64,000 bases of DNA from Bacillus atrophaeus (GCF_001584335.1 NZ_LSBB01000001.1:310001-374000); one strand, 5' to 3'; shown: positions 28,263 through 37,185, counted from the stretch's first letter. Translations and numbers: made by a program. The notes: a model not told the origin generated them from the letters alone.

Positions 28263-29642
28263 TTATTTTCTTAATAAGCTGTGCTTGTACGAATACAAAA
28301 AGTAAACGGCCGCGCCTACGATAATCCAGATCAGAAAATACAGCCACGTTTTCCCCGGCAGGTTGATCATTAAGAACAAACAGCAGACAATGGAGAGGAT
28401 GGGCAGCACCGGAACAAACGGGACACGAAATCCGCGTTTCAGATTCTTATGGGTGCGGCGCAGAATCAAAACGGATAAGCTGACCATGGCAAAGGTGAGC
28501 AGCGCGCCGATATTGGCGAGGTTAGACAGCTCTTTCAGGTCAATGAATCCAGCCACAAGGGCGCTTAATGTTCCGATCAGCCAAGTATTCCAGACCGGCG
28601 CTTCTGATTTTCGGCCGACAATTTTGAAAAATTTCGGCAGCATTCCGTCTCTTGCCATCGCGAAGGAAATTCGCGATGCGGCGTATGTATTGGCAAGAAT
28701 AACAGCCATCAGGCCAATGATAGCCCCCACTGAAATAATGCCCGCCACAGCGTTTTGGTGTACGGCTTCTAACACGTAAGACATGGCTTCCGGCACATTC
28801 AGCTCGGAATAAGGAACCATTCCCGTCATGACAAGGCAGACGAGTACATAGATCATTGTGCAAACCAGCAATGAGCCGATAATGCCGATTGGCAAATTAC
28901 GCTGCGGTTTTTTGACTTCTTCAGCAGACGCTGAGATGGCGTCAAACCCTAAAAATGCAAAAAAGACCGCAGAAGCCCCGGTGATAATGCCTTGCATACC
29001 GTAAGGCATAAAAGGATGCCAGTTGTCAGGCTTTACATAAAAGCTTCCGGTTACTATAAATAATATAACAATACTTATTTTCACAAGCACCATTACATTA
29101 TTGAAGGTTTTGCTTTCCTTTGAACCTCTCGAAAGCACAGCCGTAATCAGCAATGTAATGATAATGGCAGGAAGATTGACGGTTCCTCCTTGGCTCGGTA
29201 CGGTCAGCAGGGTATCCGGTATAGATAAATGGAAACCGCCTAACAAATTATTAAAGTAGCTGGACCAGCCGCTCGCCACAGCAGAAGTTGTCACCATGTA
29301 CACGGATAACAATGTCCAGCCCATAAGGTGGCCGATGATTTCTCCCATTGTCGTGTACGAATAAATATATGCACTCCCGTATACAGGAAGGCAGGAAGCA
29401 ATTTCCGCATAACAAAGCGCTGCCAGACTGCACACGACAGCGGCTATAATAAATGAAAAAATCACGGAAGGACCGGCATCGTTTGCGGCTGTGATACCTG
29501 TGAGCACCATTACGCCCGTCCCGATCACAGCGCCGATTCCCATTAAGGTTAAATCGAAGGCGCCCATTGTTTTAGCCGTTTTTTGGCTGCGGCTTTGTTC
29601 AAGCAGTTGACCAATGTCTTTCTTTTGCAGGATATTCCGCAA
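28263..29642 (-). CDS. APC-family (cationic/branched-chain) amino acid permease
   Basis: A 459-residue permease with 12 helices. MGIGAVIGTGVMVLTG is the helix 1 substrate-binding signature (GxG), and AFLGFDAISASAEEVKKPQRNLP is typical of the CAT branch that includes YfnA and BcaP. Amino acid specificity is not readable. The frame opens at ATG 29657, but GGAGGG lies seven bases before TTG 29642, which I take as the start (MRNILQKKDIG). A 587-bp gap to ywhA contains a perfect dyad. It is placed where 168 has ywgB/mmr-type genes, so it appears lineage-specific here. Confidence 0.85.
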   Translation of the reverse strand: MRNILQKKDIGQLLEQSRSQKTAKTMGAFDLTLMGIGAVIGTGVMVLTGITAANDAGPSVIFSFIIAAVVCSLAALCYAEIASCLPVYGSAYIYSYTTMGEIIGHLMGWTLLSVYMVTTSAVASGWSSYFNNLLGGFHLSIPDTLLTVPSQGGTVNLPAIIITLLITAVLSRGSKESKTFNNVMVLVKISIVILFIVTGSFYVKPDNWHPFMPYGMQGIITGASAVFFAFLGFDAISASAEEVKKPQRNLPIGIIGSLLVCTMIYVLVCLVMTGMVPYSELNVPEAMSYVLEAVHQNAVAGIISVGAIIGLMAVILANTYAASRISFAMARDGMLPKFFKIVGRKSEAPVWNTWLIGTLSALVAGFIDLKELSNLANIGALLTFAMVSLSVLILRRTHKNLKRGFRVPFVPVLPILSIVCCLFLMINLPGKTWLYFLIWIIVGAAVYFLYSYKHSLLRK

Positions 29643-29657
29643 CACGCATCCCTCCAT

Positions 29658-30228
29658 CCAAGAAGCAAAAGCTATGAGGAATTCTTTGGCTTTTGCCCGT
29701 GTTACATAGTTTTTAAATCATTTTTTTTGTATGTTGCCCGAATGTTTGCGGGCAGCTGCTTTTTGAAATGATTTCCTTAAAGGTATGAAATTCAGTCTTA
29801 GAACATTGCCGGCACCAGTTACTTTTTCTGCCGTGAGTACACCATATTGTCTCCGCCGAACACGCTGATATCCTTGCAGATGTCAGCGATAAAAAGCCAT
29901 ACTTATTGATTTTACCTGAATCCCTCCTATAAAACCAGCATCTCTGGCTGAGATGTCAGCCATAACGTTTGAAATCGGCAGGGGATAAAAGCAGCCGAAT
30001 AAATACCATTTTAGAATAAATTAAAAACTTTGTAAAATAGATTAGTTTCTGAATAATTCTATTTTAGAATTAAATATTGGAATAAAAGGGAATTTATTTC
30101 CCTGAACTAGTTAAAAAGTTGTGCTGCATCAGCTTGCTTTTTTGACTTTACCAGGAGGATATCAGTAAAATATGTAGTAAAAGCATTCAGATGTTCTGAT
30201 GAATGGATCTGGAAATGAGGAACCTCAC
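29658..30228. other. Long non-coding divergent intergenic region
   Basis: About 570 bp without a supportable gene. On the minus strand three local hairpins can be drawn: around 29945-29962 (GGCTGA/TCAGCC), around 29863-29888 (CGCTGA/TCAGCG) and around 29736-29753 (TGCCCG/CGGGCA). None is followed by a clear T tract in the permease direction, and no T-box or lysine-box signature was found. The right third (30001-30110) is very AT-rich and holds a candidate MarR operator. Confidence 0.5.
30055..30071. promoter_or_regulatory. Perfect dyad, candidate YwhA (MarR) operator
   Basis: AATTCTA-TTT-TAGAATT is a perfect 7-bp inverted repeat 160 bp before ywhA. A partial copy of its right half (ATTTTAGAAT) recurs at 30009-30018. 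MarR proteins bind such 16-20 bp palindromes. Confidence 0.5.
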
Positions 30229-30648
30229 ATGAATTACGATAAAATGGAAGCCAATCTGCTTGATCACGCCCTCACGAAGTATTTGAAAACAACGAAACAA
30301 TTAGATGAAGCAACCGTCCCGAAACCTGTGAATAATATTCGTGGATTTATTCTCCGCATTATTTATAGACACGGAAGTTGCACCATTAAAGATATTTTAC
30401 AGGAAGTGACGCTGTCTCCATCTGCGACGACGACTGCTCTTAATCATTTAGAACAGGCAGGATTGATCGAACGGTCCAGAAATAACGATGACCGCCGCAC
30501 TGTGTGGATCACGCTTTCTGAATCGGGCAGGCAGGCTGCTGTTCAAATGATTGAAAACAGGCAAAGCCTGATTGATGATATGTTTGGCCGATTAACGGAA
30601 GAAGAGAAGCAGACATTTTTTTCACTCATAAAGAAAATCATGCAATAG
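30229..30648 (+). CDS. ywhA: MarR-family regulator YwhA
   Basis: A 139-residue MarR protein. The winged-helix DNA-binding segment is TIKDILQEVTLSPSATTTALNHLEQAGLIERSRNNDDRRTVWITLSESG, with the DxR wing motif. N- and C-terminal helices form the dimer interface. Ligand unknown. ATG 30229 is preferred because GAGGAA precedes it; the frame extends up to ATG 30199. A perfect palindrome upstream could be its operator, and the divergent permease gene is a candidate target. Confidence 0.85.
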   Translation: MNYDKMEANLLDHALTKYLKTTKQLDEATVPKPVNNIRGFILRIIYRHGSCTIKDILQEVTLSPSATTTALNHLEQAGLIERSRNNDDRRTVWITLSESGRQAAVQMIENRQSLIDDMFGRLTEEEKQTFFSLIKKIMQ

Positions 30649-30656
30649 GAAAAGAA

Positions 30657-30692
30657 AAAGCCGGCGCGTGTATGACGCACTGGCCTTTATAA
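30657..30692. terminator. Hairpin between ywhA and ywhB
   Basis: AAAAAGCC...GGCCTTTAT with an inner GCG/CGC stem lies between convergent ends. The stem is interrupted by mismatches, so this is a moderate call. Confidence 0.5.
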
Positions 30693-30697
30693 GGAGA

Positions 30698-30886
30698 TTA
30701 TTCCATATCGCTTAAGCGTTTGCCGGCGATGGCATAATGATCCTTTCTCATTTCCTCAATCATGACGACAATTTTTTCTTCAGCCGCTCCGGTTGTTTCT
30801 TTTACTGCTTCTGTCACTTTCTCGACAAGGTTGCGCTTTTGCTCATCTGTGCGGCCTTCGAGCATTTTGACGGTTACGTATGGCAT
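30698..30886 (-). CDS. ywhB: 4-oxalocrotonate tautomerase homologue YwhB
   Basis: A 62-residue tautomerase with the invariant Pro2 (catalytic Pro1 after Met removal), Arg12 nearby, and the KIVVMIEEM strand. The small size matches hexameric 4-OT enzymes. The 168 orthologue has been characterised as a promiscuous 2-hydroxymuconate/phenylpyruvate tautomerase without a clear pathway. ATG 30886 follows AAGGAGG. Confidence 0.92.
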   Translation of the reverse strand: MPYVTVKMLEGRTDEQKRNLVEKVTEAVKETTGAAEEKIVVMIEEMRKDHYAIAGKRLSDME

Positions 30887-30994
30887 GAGTGCTGAATCCT
30901 CCTTAAAATCGTTTACTCCCTTTAGGTAGAGAGGCTTCTTATAGTATACTGAATAAAGTAAATTCTTGCATTTTAGAAAGAGGGATTTCAGCCT

Positions 30995-31654
30995 TTGGAC
31001 CGTTTTTTATATTATCCGTTAGAACTGATGCCATATCTTGTGATCACATTGATTGTTGCATTTACGATGCACGAGCTTGCCCATGCCTATGTGGCGTATT
31101 TATTCGGTGATGATACAGCGAAAAAGCAAGGCCGGCTGACACTGAATCCGATCAAACACCTTGATCCGTTCGGCACGATTTTAATTTTAGTCATGGGCTT
31201 TGGATGGGCGCGGCCGGTGCCGGTGAATCGCAATCTCTTGAAAAAACCCCGTCTGGCGGGAATTCTGGTCTCTATTGCAGGACCTGTCAGCAACCTGATT
31301 CTTGCGTTTATCGGTTTCCTTTTGTTAGTGTTGATGCATGCTTACGGAGCCGAGCTGCTATCGGCTTTCAGTACTGGTTTGGACCAATTTTTCAACATTT
31401 GGATCAATTTAAATCTTGTCTTGTTTTTATTTAACCTGCTGCCGCTGCCGCCTCTGGACGGCTATCGGATTATTGAAGATCTCGTCTCGCCGCGTCTGCG
31501 CGTCAAGCTCTCTCAATATGAAAGTTACGGCGTTATTGTGTTTTTAATTTTATTTATTACCCCGCTCGGATCTTACGTGCTCTGGCCTATGCTCGGTAAG
31601 GGCAGGGATTCGATTATTGAGTTGTTTACAACGATATTTCAACCGCTTTTGTAG
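30995..31654 (+). CDS. ywhC: Membrane zinc metalloprotease of the site-2/M50 family, YwhC
   Basis: A 219-residue integral membrane protease with about five helices. The zinc motif HELAHA (HExxH) is near residue 27 in FTMHELAHAYVAYLFGD. The third ligand is in LFNLLPLPPLDGYRI (NPxPxxDG type). It lacks a PDZ domain, as in the short group III M50 proteins. Substrate unknown. Start TTG 30995 follows AAAGAGGGA. ywhD begins 12 bp downstream with a strong ribosome binding site, so both are co-transcribed. Confidence 0.88.
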   Translation: MDRFLYYPLELMPYLVITLIVAFTMHELAHAYVAYLFGDDTAKKQGRLTLNPIKHLDPFGTILILVMGFGWARPVPVNRNLLKKPRLAGILVSIAGPVSNLILAFIGFLLLVLMHAYGAELLSAFSTGLDQFFNIWINLNLVLFLFNLLPLPPLDGYRIIEDLVSPRLRVKLSQYESYGVIVFLILFITPLGSYVLWPMLGKGRDSIIELFTTIFQPLL

Positions 31655-31666
31655 GAGGTATGACTC

Positions 31667-32188
31667 ATGGAAGAAGGAAAGAAGAAAAAATCAATCGGAT
31701 TTAATATTATCAAAAGTGATCCGACGGACGGACATGGCGGTTTTGGCGTGGGGGCGCTCAGCCTCGATAACATTTCTCCCGTATTTGTAGATGTGGAGGA
31801 AAAGGAAGCATTCGTTGATATCGGCGCGATGCACGCACGCAGTGTTGTTGAAAAAGGAATTAAGTTCTTGCCGAATAAAGAGGATGTGCCGAACGGAAAG
31901 CCGTACTGGCTTGTATGGGTCACCATCGACAGAAGAGAAGAGGGCCCTTATTATGCCGGTGTCGCCGCTTGTGAAATGACAGTGGACAGAGGCATCCGAA
32001 GAGGCTACAAATCCTTGCCGGAGCACGTAAATCTCATGGATAAGTCAATGAAGCGGCACATTATCATTGATAAAATGGATGACAGCTCGAAGCAAGTGCT
32101 CGCAGCCTTTTTGAAAAATCACGATCAAGGCTTGTGGGATCGCTCTTCATCAGAATTGAAGGCGGGATTGCTTCAAGAAGAAAAGTAG
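31667..32188 (+). CDS. ywhD: YwhD family protein
   Basis: A 173-residue soluble protein conserved in Bacillus as the YwhD family; no function is established. It has KKKSIGFNIIKSDPTDGHGGFGVGALSLDN at the N-terminus and VTIDRREEGPYYAGVAACEMTVDR in the centre. RBS AGGAGGT precedes ATG 31667. Likely an operon with the protease gene ywhC. Confidence 0.88.
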   Translation: MEEGKKKKSIGFNIIKSDPTDGHGGFGVGALSLDNISPVFVDVEEKEAFVDIGAMHARSVVEKGIKFLPNKEDVPNGKPYWLVWVTIDRREEGPYYAGVAACEMTVDRGIRRGYKSLPEHVNLMDKSMKRHIIIDKMDDSSKQVLAAFLKNHDQGLWDRSSSELKAGLLQEEK

Positions 32189-32272
32189 TTTGTGAACTTT
32201 TTGTGAACTTTATGAATATTTGCACTTTTTTCATGATCATTTGAGTAAACTGATGACATAGAACTAGGACAT

Positions 32273-32309
32273 GGAAAATCCCGAGCCGAACCAAGACTCG
32301 GGGTTTTTC
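32273..32309 (+). terminator. Terminator downstream of ywhD
   Basis: AAAATCCCGAG and CTCGGGGTTTTT form the stem with a long T tract. An unexplained direct repeat TTGTGAACTTT/TTGTGAACTTT sits upstream at 32189-32212. Confidence 0.88.
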
Positions 32310-32340
32310 ATTTTTTTTTGCTGTTGATAGGGGAGATATC

Positions 32341-32487
32341 ATGTATCAAACGATTAAAGTCGCTGATTGGGTTATTGAAGCGGACGTGGAAGAAACGAGA
32401 AAGCAGTATGAGAAAGATATTAAGGATATGGGCGAATGCGGCAACTGTCTTAATTTCTATGCAGCAGTGAACGAACTGCCATTTTGA
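32341..32487 (+). CDS. 48-residue CxxC protein, probably the 5' remnant of a longer gene
   Basis: ATG 32341 follows GGGGAGAT and encodes 48 residues ending ECGNCLNFYAAVNELPF. The CGxCxNF...LP pattern matches the beginning of a larger family of Bacillus and actinobacterial hypothetical proteins (about 150 residues). There this segment is followed by a long C-terminal part that is missing here. It is probably truncated by a stop or deletion. It sits between two terminators. Confidence 0.5.
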   Translation: MYQTIKVADWVIEADVEETRKQYEKDIKDMGECGNCLNFYAAVNELPF

Positions 32488-32526
32488 AAAGGCTCAATTT
32501 TTAGAAGGTAATAGATGAATCATACG

Positions 32527-32558
32527 AATAACCCGGCATACAAGCAGCCGGGTTATTC
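32527..32558 (-). terminator. Terminator of pbpG
   Basis: AATAACCCGGC and GCCGGGTTATT form an 11-bp perfect stem with an 9-10 nt loop at the 3' end of pbpG. Confidence 0.88.
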
Positions 32559-34634
32559 TCAATGATTCCGCCCCAGCCATTTGTCCCACCATTTTTTCGG
32601 AGAAGCGGGCTTTTCTTTGACTGGATTTTGATCTTTTGTTTGTTTTACAGGTTCTGATCCGAAGCATACATTGGACGGCTCCGTGCCTTCAATAAAATAC
32701 GTATAGTGCTTGGCTGCACAGCCCGGCCCTGATGTGTAGCCTGTTGTCGGATCGATGTAAACGCCGGTTACTCCTTTCGGCGGTTTGAATGCTGTTTCCG
32801 GTTCTCCTTTGAGCGCATCCTCCATAAACTCCGCCCAAATCGTTTTGGCGTAGCTTTTTTCCTCCACCGAGTCGATGGTGCTGTTTTTGTCATAGCCGGT
32901 CCAGATACCGGCTGCCAGCTTCGGATTGAAGCCGATCATCCAGCTGTCTGCACTTGTCGTGCCTGATTTTCCCGCATAGGTTCTTGTCAGGCGATCGGTG
33001 ATTGTTCGGCCCGTCACCGAGGTATAACCGTTTAAATCCTTGTCGAACATGCCTGTCATCATACTAGCCGTGACAAAAGCGGCTTTTTCATCCAGCACCT
33101 GTTTATGCTGCGGCGGGTTTTCATAAAGCACATTTCCGGCTGCGTCAGTTACCTTCGTGATAAAGGTCGGTTCGATTTGTTTCCCGCCGTTTGCCAGCAT
33201 CGCATAAGCGTTGACCATCTCAATCGGGCGCACGGGTTCTGTGCCGAGGGCCAAAGACGGAAGCGCTTGAAGAGGCGCGGTAATGCCGAATTCCTTGGCT
33301 GCGGAAACAAGCTTGTTCATGCCGAGAAAAAGATGTGTTTTCACGGCGTAAATGTTGTCAGAAAGAGCCAGCGCCTGAAGAAGCGTAATCGGTTTGTTTG
33401 CATAATATCCGTTGTAGTTGCTTGGAGAATAGGTTTCTCCTTTTGCGTCAATTTGAAATTCGGTTTCTTCGCTTTTCATCAATGTCACGGGTGTAAACCC
33501 GCTCTGGATCGCTTTATAATACAGTAAAGGCTTGATCGTTGAAGCCGGCTGGCGCTTTGCTTGTGTCGTCCGGTCAAACGGGCTTTTTTGATAGTCCCGG
33601 CCGCCGACCAGGGCGAGAACTTTACCTGTGTCCGGATCAATTGCCGAAAATCCGATTTGGATGTCTGACCCTGCGTTAACCGTTTCGGTAATGGTCTCCT
33701 CGGCGATGCGCTGAAGCCGTTTATTCACCGTTGTATACACGTTTAACCCGCTCGTTTCAATTTGCTCCCGCGTCATGCCAAGCTTTTTCTCAAGCTCTCT
33801 CATCGCATTATCATAGAAATAAGGCGCTTTTTTGCTGGATGCTTGTTTGTTTAAAGGCTGATAGGAGAGAGGCTCTTTGATCAGTTCGTCTGCTTTTTTG
33901 CGGCTGATCATCCGCTGCTTTTCCATCACCCGCAGTATCGTTTTCTGTCGCTCCTTTGCCTTCGTTTCATTCACATATGGCGAATAATCGGACGGGCCTT
34001 TCGGAATGCCTGCCAAAAGAGCCGCCTCCGCATCTGTAATGTCTTTTGCATGCTTCCCGAAATACAGACGGGACGCCGCTTCGATGCCATATGCGCCGTG
34101 GCCGTAATAGATGGTATTTAAATAGCCTTCTAATATGTCGTCCTTGGAATAGTTTTGTTCCAGACGAATTGTATAGAATGCTTCATTCCATTTGCGTTTC
34201 CATGTTTTATCATGCTCAAGGTACAGGTTTCTCGCATATTGCTGGGTAATGGTGCTTGCGCCCTGAACCTTTGCCATTGCTTTAATATCGGCAAGCGCTG
34301 CGCCGGCCATACGCTTATAATCAAAACCGTGGTGATCATAGAAATTCTGGTCTTCAATCGCCACGGTTGCCTGAAGAATCGCGGGATTCATATTTTTCAG
34401 CTGAACCCAGTAGCGTTTTTCACCATAGTCTGTTTCTCCGAGTTTCGACCCGTCATTCGCAAACAGAATCGTGGATTGCGGCACTTGAACCGAGGGGGCG
34501 CCCTGCCACTTGGCAATCAAAATCACAGTCAAAAACACAGTGGCGGCGAAAAGCCCCGACAGCACCGCGATAAACACGCAGGCGCGAACGGTTTTGATGG
34601 TCAGCCGCAGCCGTTTATTTGTCATTGCATCCAT
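32559..34634 (-). CDS. pbpG: Sporulation class A penicillin-binding protein PBP2d (PbpG)
   Basis: A 691-residue bifunctional murein synthase. A signal-anchor helix lies at residues 14-42. The GT51 transglycosylase domain shows EDQNFYDHHGFD, GASTITQQYARN and YLNTIYYGHGAYGI. The transpeptidase domain shows RQPASTIKPLLYY (SxxK), a SDN (SxN-like) segment and the YAGKSGTTSADSW KTG-type motif. In B. subtilis PbpG is made in the prespore under sigma-F and with PbpF is needed for germ-cell-wall synthesis. A Lys-rich tail ends the protein. ATG 34634 follows AAAGGGGGG. Confidence 0.95.
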   Translation of the reverse strand: MDAMTNKRLRLTIKTVRACVFIAVLSGLFAATVFLTVILIAKWQGAPSVQVPQSTILFANDGSKLGETDYGEKRYWVQLKNMNPAILQATVAIEDQNFYDHHGFDYKRMAGAALADIKAMAKVQGASTITQQYARNLYLEHDKTWKRKWNEAFYTIRLEQNYSKDDILEGYLNTIYYGHGAYGIEAASRLYFGKHAKDITDAEAALLAGIPKGPSDYSPYVNETKAKERQKTILRVMEKQRMISRKKADELIKEPLSYQPLNKQASSKKAPYFYDNAMRELEKKLGMTREQIETSGLNVYTTVNKRLQRIAEETITETVNAGSDIQIGFSAIDPDTGKVLALVGGRDYQKSPFDRTTQAKRQPASTIKPLLYYKAIQSGFTPVTLMKSEETEFQIDAKGETYSPSNYNGYYANKPITLLQALALSDNIYAVKTHLFLGMNKLVSAAKEFGITAPLQALPSLALGTEPVRPIEMVNAYAMLANGGKQIEPTFITKVTDAAGNVLYENPPQHKQVLDEKAAFVTASMMTGMFDKDLNGYTSVTGRTITDRLTRTYAGKSGTTSADSWMIGFNPKLAAGIWTGYDKNSTIDSVEEKSYAKTIWAEFMEDALKGEPETAFKPPKGVTGVYIDPTTGYTSGPGCAAKHYTYFIEGTEPSNVCFGSEPVKQTKDQNPVKEKPASPKKWWDKWLGRNH

Positions 34635-34838
34635 TAGCGGAACCCCCCTTTTCTCATGTTTCTACTATTATGAGAAAAAAAGATTGGTTTTAAACATAGA
34701 CGACGGGACGCATCTTTACTTTTTCCCCGCCATCCTCTATACTTTTTCCTTAGGTGAAAATGAGAAATTCAACCGAGAATAAAAGCAGAAAAGACGCTTA
34801 CAATAAATCAAATACGAACCTTGAAAGGGAGATGACAC

Positions 34839-35669
34839 TTGAGCGAACTTTGGTATACAGAGAAGCAGACGAAAAACTTTGGAATTACAATGAGAGTCAA
34901 TAAAACACTACATACAGAACAAACTGAGTTTCAGCATCTGGAAATGGTAGAAACTGAAGAGTTCGGCAACATGCTTTATCTTGACGGAATGGTAATGACT
35001 TCTGAAAAAGATGAATTCGTGTATCATGAAATGGTGGCGCACGTACCGCTTTTCACTCACCCGAATCCTGAGAACGTACTTGTTGTCGGCGGCGGCGACG
35101 GCGGTGTCATCAGAGAAATTCTCAAGCACCCAAGCGTAAAGAAAGCGACGCTTGTAGACATCGACGGCAAGGTCATCGAATACTCGAAAAAATTCCTTCC
35201 TTCCATTGCGGGCAAGCTTGAAGATCCCCGCGTTGATGTACAGGTGGATGACGGTTTTATGCATATCGCCAAATCAGAAAATGAATATGACGTGATTATG
35301 GTAGATTCTACTGAGCCTGTGGGGCCTGCTGTGAATCTATTTTCCAAAGGCTTTTATGCCGGAATCGCAAAGGCGTTAAAAGAGGACGGCATTTTCGTCG
35401 CGCAGACGGACAACCCTTGGTTTACGCCTGAGCTGATTACAAACGTACAGCGTGATGTAAAAGAAATTTTCCCGATTACAAAGCTGTATCTTGCGAACAT
35501 CCCGACATATCCGAGCGGCTTGTGGACATTTACGATCGGTTCAAAAAAACACGATCCGCTTGCAGTGGAAGAGAGCCGTTTCTTTGATATTGACACGAAA
35601 TATTACACAAAAGAGATTCATAAAGCGGCGTTTGTTCTGCCGAAATTTGTGAGTGATCTGATTAAATAA
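34839..35669 (+). CDS. speE: Spermidine synthase
   Basis: A 276-residue aminopropyltransferase that makes spermidine from putrescine and decarboxylated [17 protein letters not shown] is the SAM-binding motif, [12 protein letters not shown] and DGFMHI follow, and [11 protein letters not shown] is the catalytic region with the conserved Asp. Start TTG 34839 follows AAAGGGAGATG. It is co-directional with speB 60 bp downstream; a terminator-like hairpin lies between them. Confidence 0.96.
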   Translation: MSELWYTEKQTKNFGITMRVNKTLHTEQTEFQHLEMVETEEFGNMLYLDGMVMTSEKDEFVYHEMVAHVPLFTHPNPENVLVVGGGDGGVIREILKHPSVKKATLVDIDGKVIEYSKKFLPSIAGKLEDPRVDVQVDDGFMHIAKSENEYDVIMVDSTEPVGPAVNLFSKGFYAGIAKALKEDGIFVAQTDNPWFTPELITNVQRDVKEIFPITKLYLANIPTYPSGLWTFTIGSKKHDPLAVEESRFFDIDTKYYTKEIHKAAFVLPKFVSDLIK

Positions 35670-35673
35670 TGAT

Positions 35674-35708
35674 ACGAATTGCGCAGGAGCGAATCTTGCG
35701 CTTTTTTA
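35674..35708 (+). terminator. Terminator/attenuator between speE and speB
   Basis: TTGCGCAgGA and TCtTGCGC form a short stem followed by TTTTTT. Since speB has its ribosome binding site only ~10 bp beyond and no clear promoter, the hairpin probably works as a partial terminator that lowers speB relative to speE. Confidence 0.6.
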
Positions 35709-35729
35709 CAGGAAAGTGAGGGCTTTATG

Positions 35730-36602
35730 ATGAGATTTGATGAAGCTTATTCAGGAAAAGTATTTATCGCGAGCCGCCCGGGCTGGGAAGAGGCGGACGC
35801 CATCCTTTACGGCATGCCGATGGATTGGACGGTCAGCTATCGTCCCGGATCAAGATTCGGTCCGGGAAGAATCCGCGAGGTGTCAATCGGTCTTGAAGAG
35901 TACAGCCCGTATTTGGACCGCGACCTTGCCGACCTCAATTTCTTTGACGCCGGCGACATCCCGCTTCCGTTCGGCAACCCGCAAAAGAGCCTTGATTTGA
36001 TTGAAGAATATGTGGACAGCATTTTGGAAAAAGACAAATTCCCGCTCGGTATGGGAGGGGAGCATCTTGTGTCTTGGCCTGTTATCAAAGCGATGTACAA
36101 GAAATATCCGGACCTTGCGATTATCCATTTTGACGCACATACGGACCTTCGCGTTGATTATGAGGGGGAACCGCTTTCTCACTCCACGCCGATCCGCAAA
36201 GCGGCTGATTTAATCGGGCCGGGCAATGTCTATTCATTCGGAATCCGTTCTGGCATGAAGGAAGAATTTGAATGGGCGAAGGAGAACGGGATGCACATTT
36301 CGAAATTTGAAGTGCTTGAACCGCTGAAAGAGGTTCTTCCGAAGCTGGCAGGCCGTCCGGTATATGTCACCATCGATATTGACGTATTAGACCCTGCACA
36401 TGCACCGGGAACAGGGACGGTTGACGCCGGGGGCATCACGTCTAAAGAACTGCTTGCATCCGTCCATGAAATTGCGCGTTCAGAAGTAAACGTGAAGGGC
36501 GCGGATTTAGTAGAAGTAGCTCCGATTTACGATCATTCAGAACAAACCGCTAACACGGCGAGCAAAATCATTCGTGAAATGCTGCTTGGATTTGTGAAAT
36601 AG
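35730..36602 (+). CDS. speB: Agmatinase
   Basis: A 290-residue ureohydrolase that converts agmatine to putrescine and urea, feeding speE. The manganese ligands lie in GGEHLVSWP, HFDAHTDLRVDYEG and TIDIDVLDPAHAPGTGTVDAGG. ATG 35730 (MRFDEAYSGK) is used because it gives the 290-residue length of the 168 enzyme; the adjacent ATG 35727 is an alternative with the same GTGAGGGC ribosome binding site. Confidence 0.95.
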   Translation: MRFDEAYSGKVFIASRPGWEEADAILYGMPMDWTVSYRPGSRFGPGRIREVSIGLEEYSPYLDRDLADLNFFDAGDIPLPFGNPQKSLDLIEEYVDSILEKDKFPLGMGGEHLVSWPVIKAMYKKYPDLAIIHFDAHTDLRVDYEGEPLSHSTPIRKAADLIGPGNVYSFGIRSGMKEEFEWAKENGMHISKFEVLEPLKEVLPKLAGRPVYVTIDIDVLDPAHAPGTGTVDAGGITSKELLASVHEIARSEVNVKGADLVEVAPIYDHSEQTANTASKIIREMLLGFVK

Positions 36603-36606
36603 TAAG

Positions 36607-36640
36607 AAAAACATCCAGACTCTTGTCTGGATGTTTTTCA
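36607..36640. terminator. Terminator after speB
   Basis: AAAACATCCAGAC and GTCTGGATGTTTTT form a 13-bp perfect stem. It is probably shared with the converging ywhH remnant. Confidence 0.92.
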
Positions 36641-36643
36641 TTC

Positions 36644-37110
36644 CTATGCTTTGCATACAGCGATCCACTCTTTGGCGAAAGAAAATTCGGATAATTCTCC
36701 AAGGGTCAATTCAATAGCGGAATTTTTGCTTCCGCATGCTGGAAACACAGTCTCAAACCGTTTCATTGACTCATCGAGATACACATCCATCATGAGCCAA
36801 TCCGAAAGGACAAACACCCCCCAATTTCATGGCCTGTCTGTTCCAGCACTTCATCCGGCGATAGCATACGGGCTTTGAAGCCAAACGTATGCCAGAACTT
36901 TTTGTTATCAATTTTGGCATCGCCGGCTGCCACAATCAGCATGGCATGATCTCCTTCATCTCTGAAGGAAAGCGTTTTAGCGATTCGTGCCGGACTCACG
37001 CCGATCGTCTCCGCCGCCTGTTCGACCGTTGCACTTGATGTCTCAAACGCCATGACATCATTTTCCCGATTCCATTGCTTAAAATGGGTTTTTACACTTT
37101 CAAGAGACAT
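36644..37110 (-). pseudogene. ywhH: Frameshifted ywhH (YbaK/EbsC-type Cys-tRNA deacylase family)
   Basis: The N-terminal part (MSLESVKTHF onward, with SSATVEQAAETIGVSPARIAKTLSFR and DNKKFWHTFGFKARMLS) is clearly YbaK/EbsC-like. The frame breaks after GHEIGG in a run of six C (plus strand, 36817-36822); one base fewer restores VCPFGLAH. A second shift near 36787-36795 is needed to reach VYLDESMKRFETVFPACGSKN in a third frame, which ends at TAG 36644. Two independent indels make true inactivation more likely than one sequencing slip. Intact members trans-edit Cys-tRNA(Pro) or similar misacylated tRNA. Confidence 0.8.
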
Positions 37111-37185
37111 GATTCTGTGCCATCCTCTCCATTGATATGTTTTAAAAATGATAGCATGGATGGGGAGGCTGGAATGAGGGGACAA

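Noticed and set aside
29658..30000. Riboswitch (T-box, lysine or c-di-AMP) upstream of the amino-acid permease
   Set aside because: I looked for the T-box GGTGG-type bulge and lysine-box conserved cores on the minus strand and found none. Only generic hairpins remain.
33105..33527. 140-codon plus-strand ORF
   Set aside because: It is antisense within pbpG, in the transpeptidase region, with no start signals.
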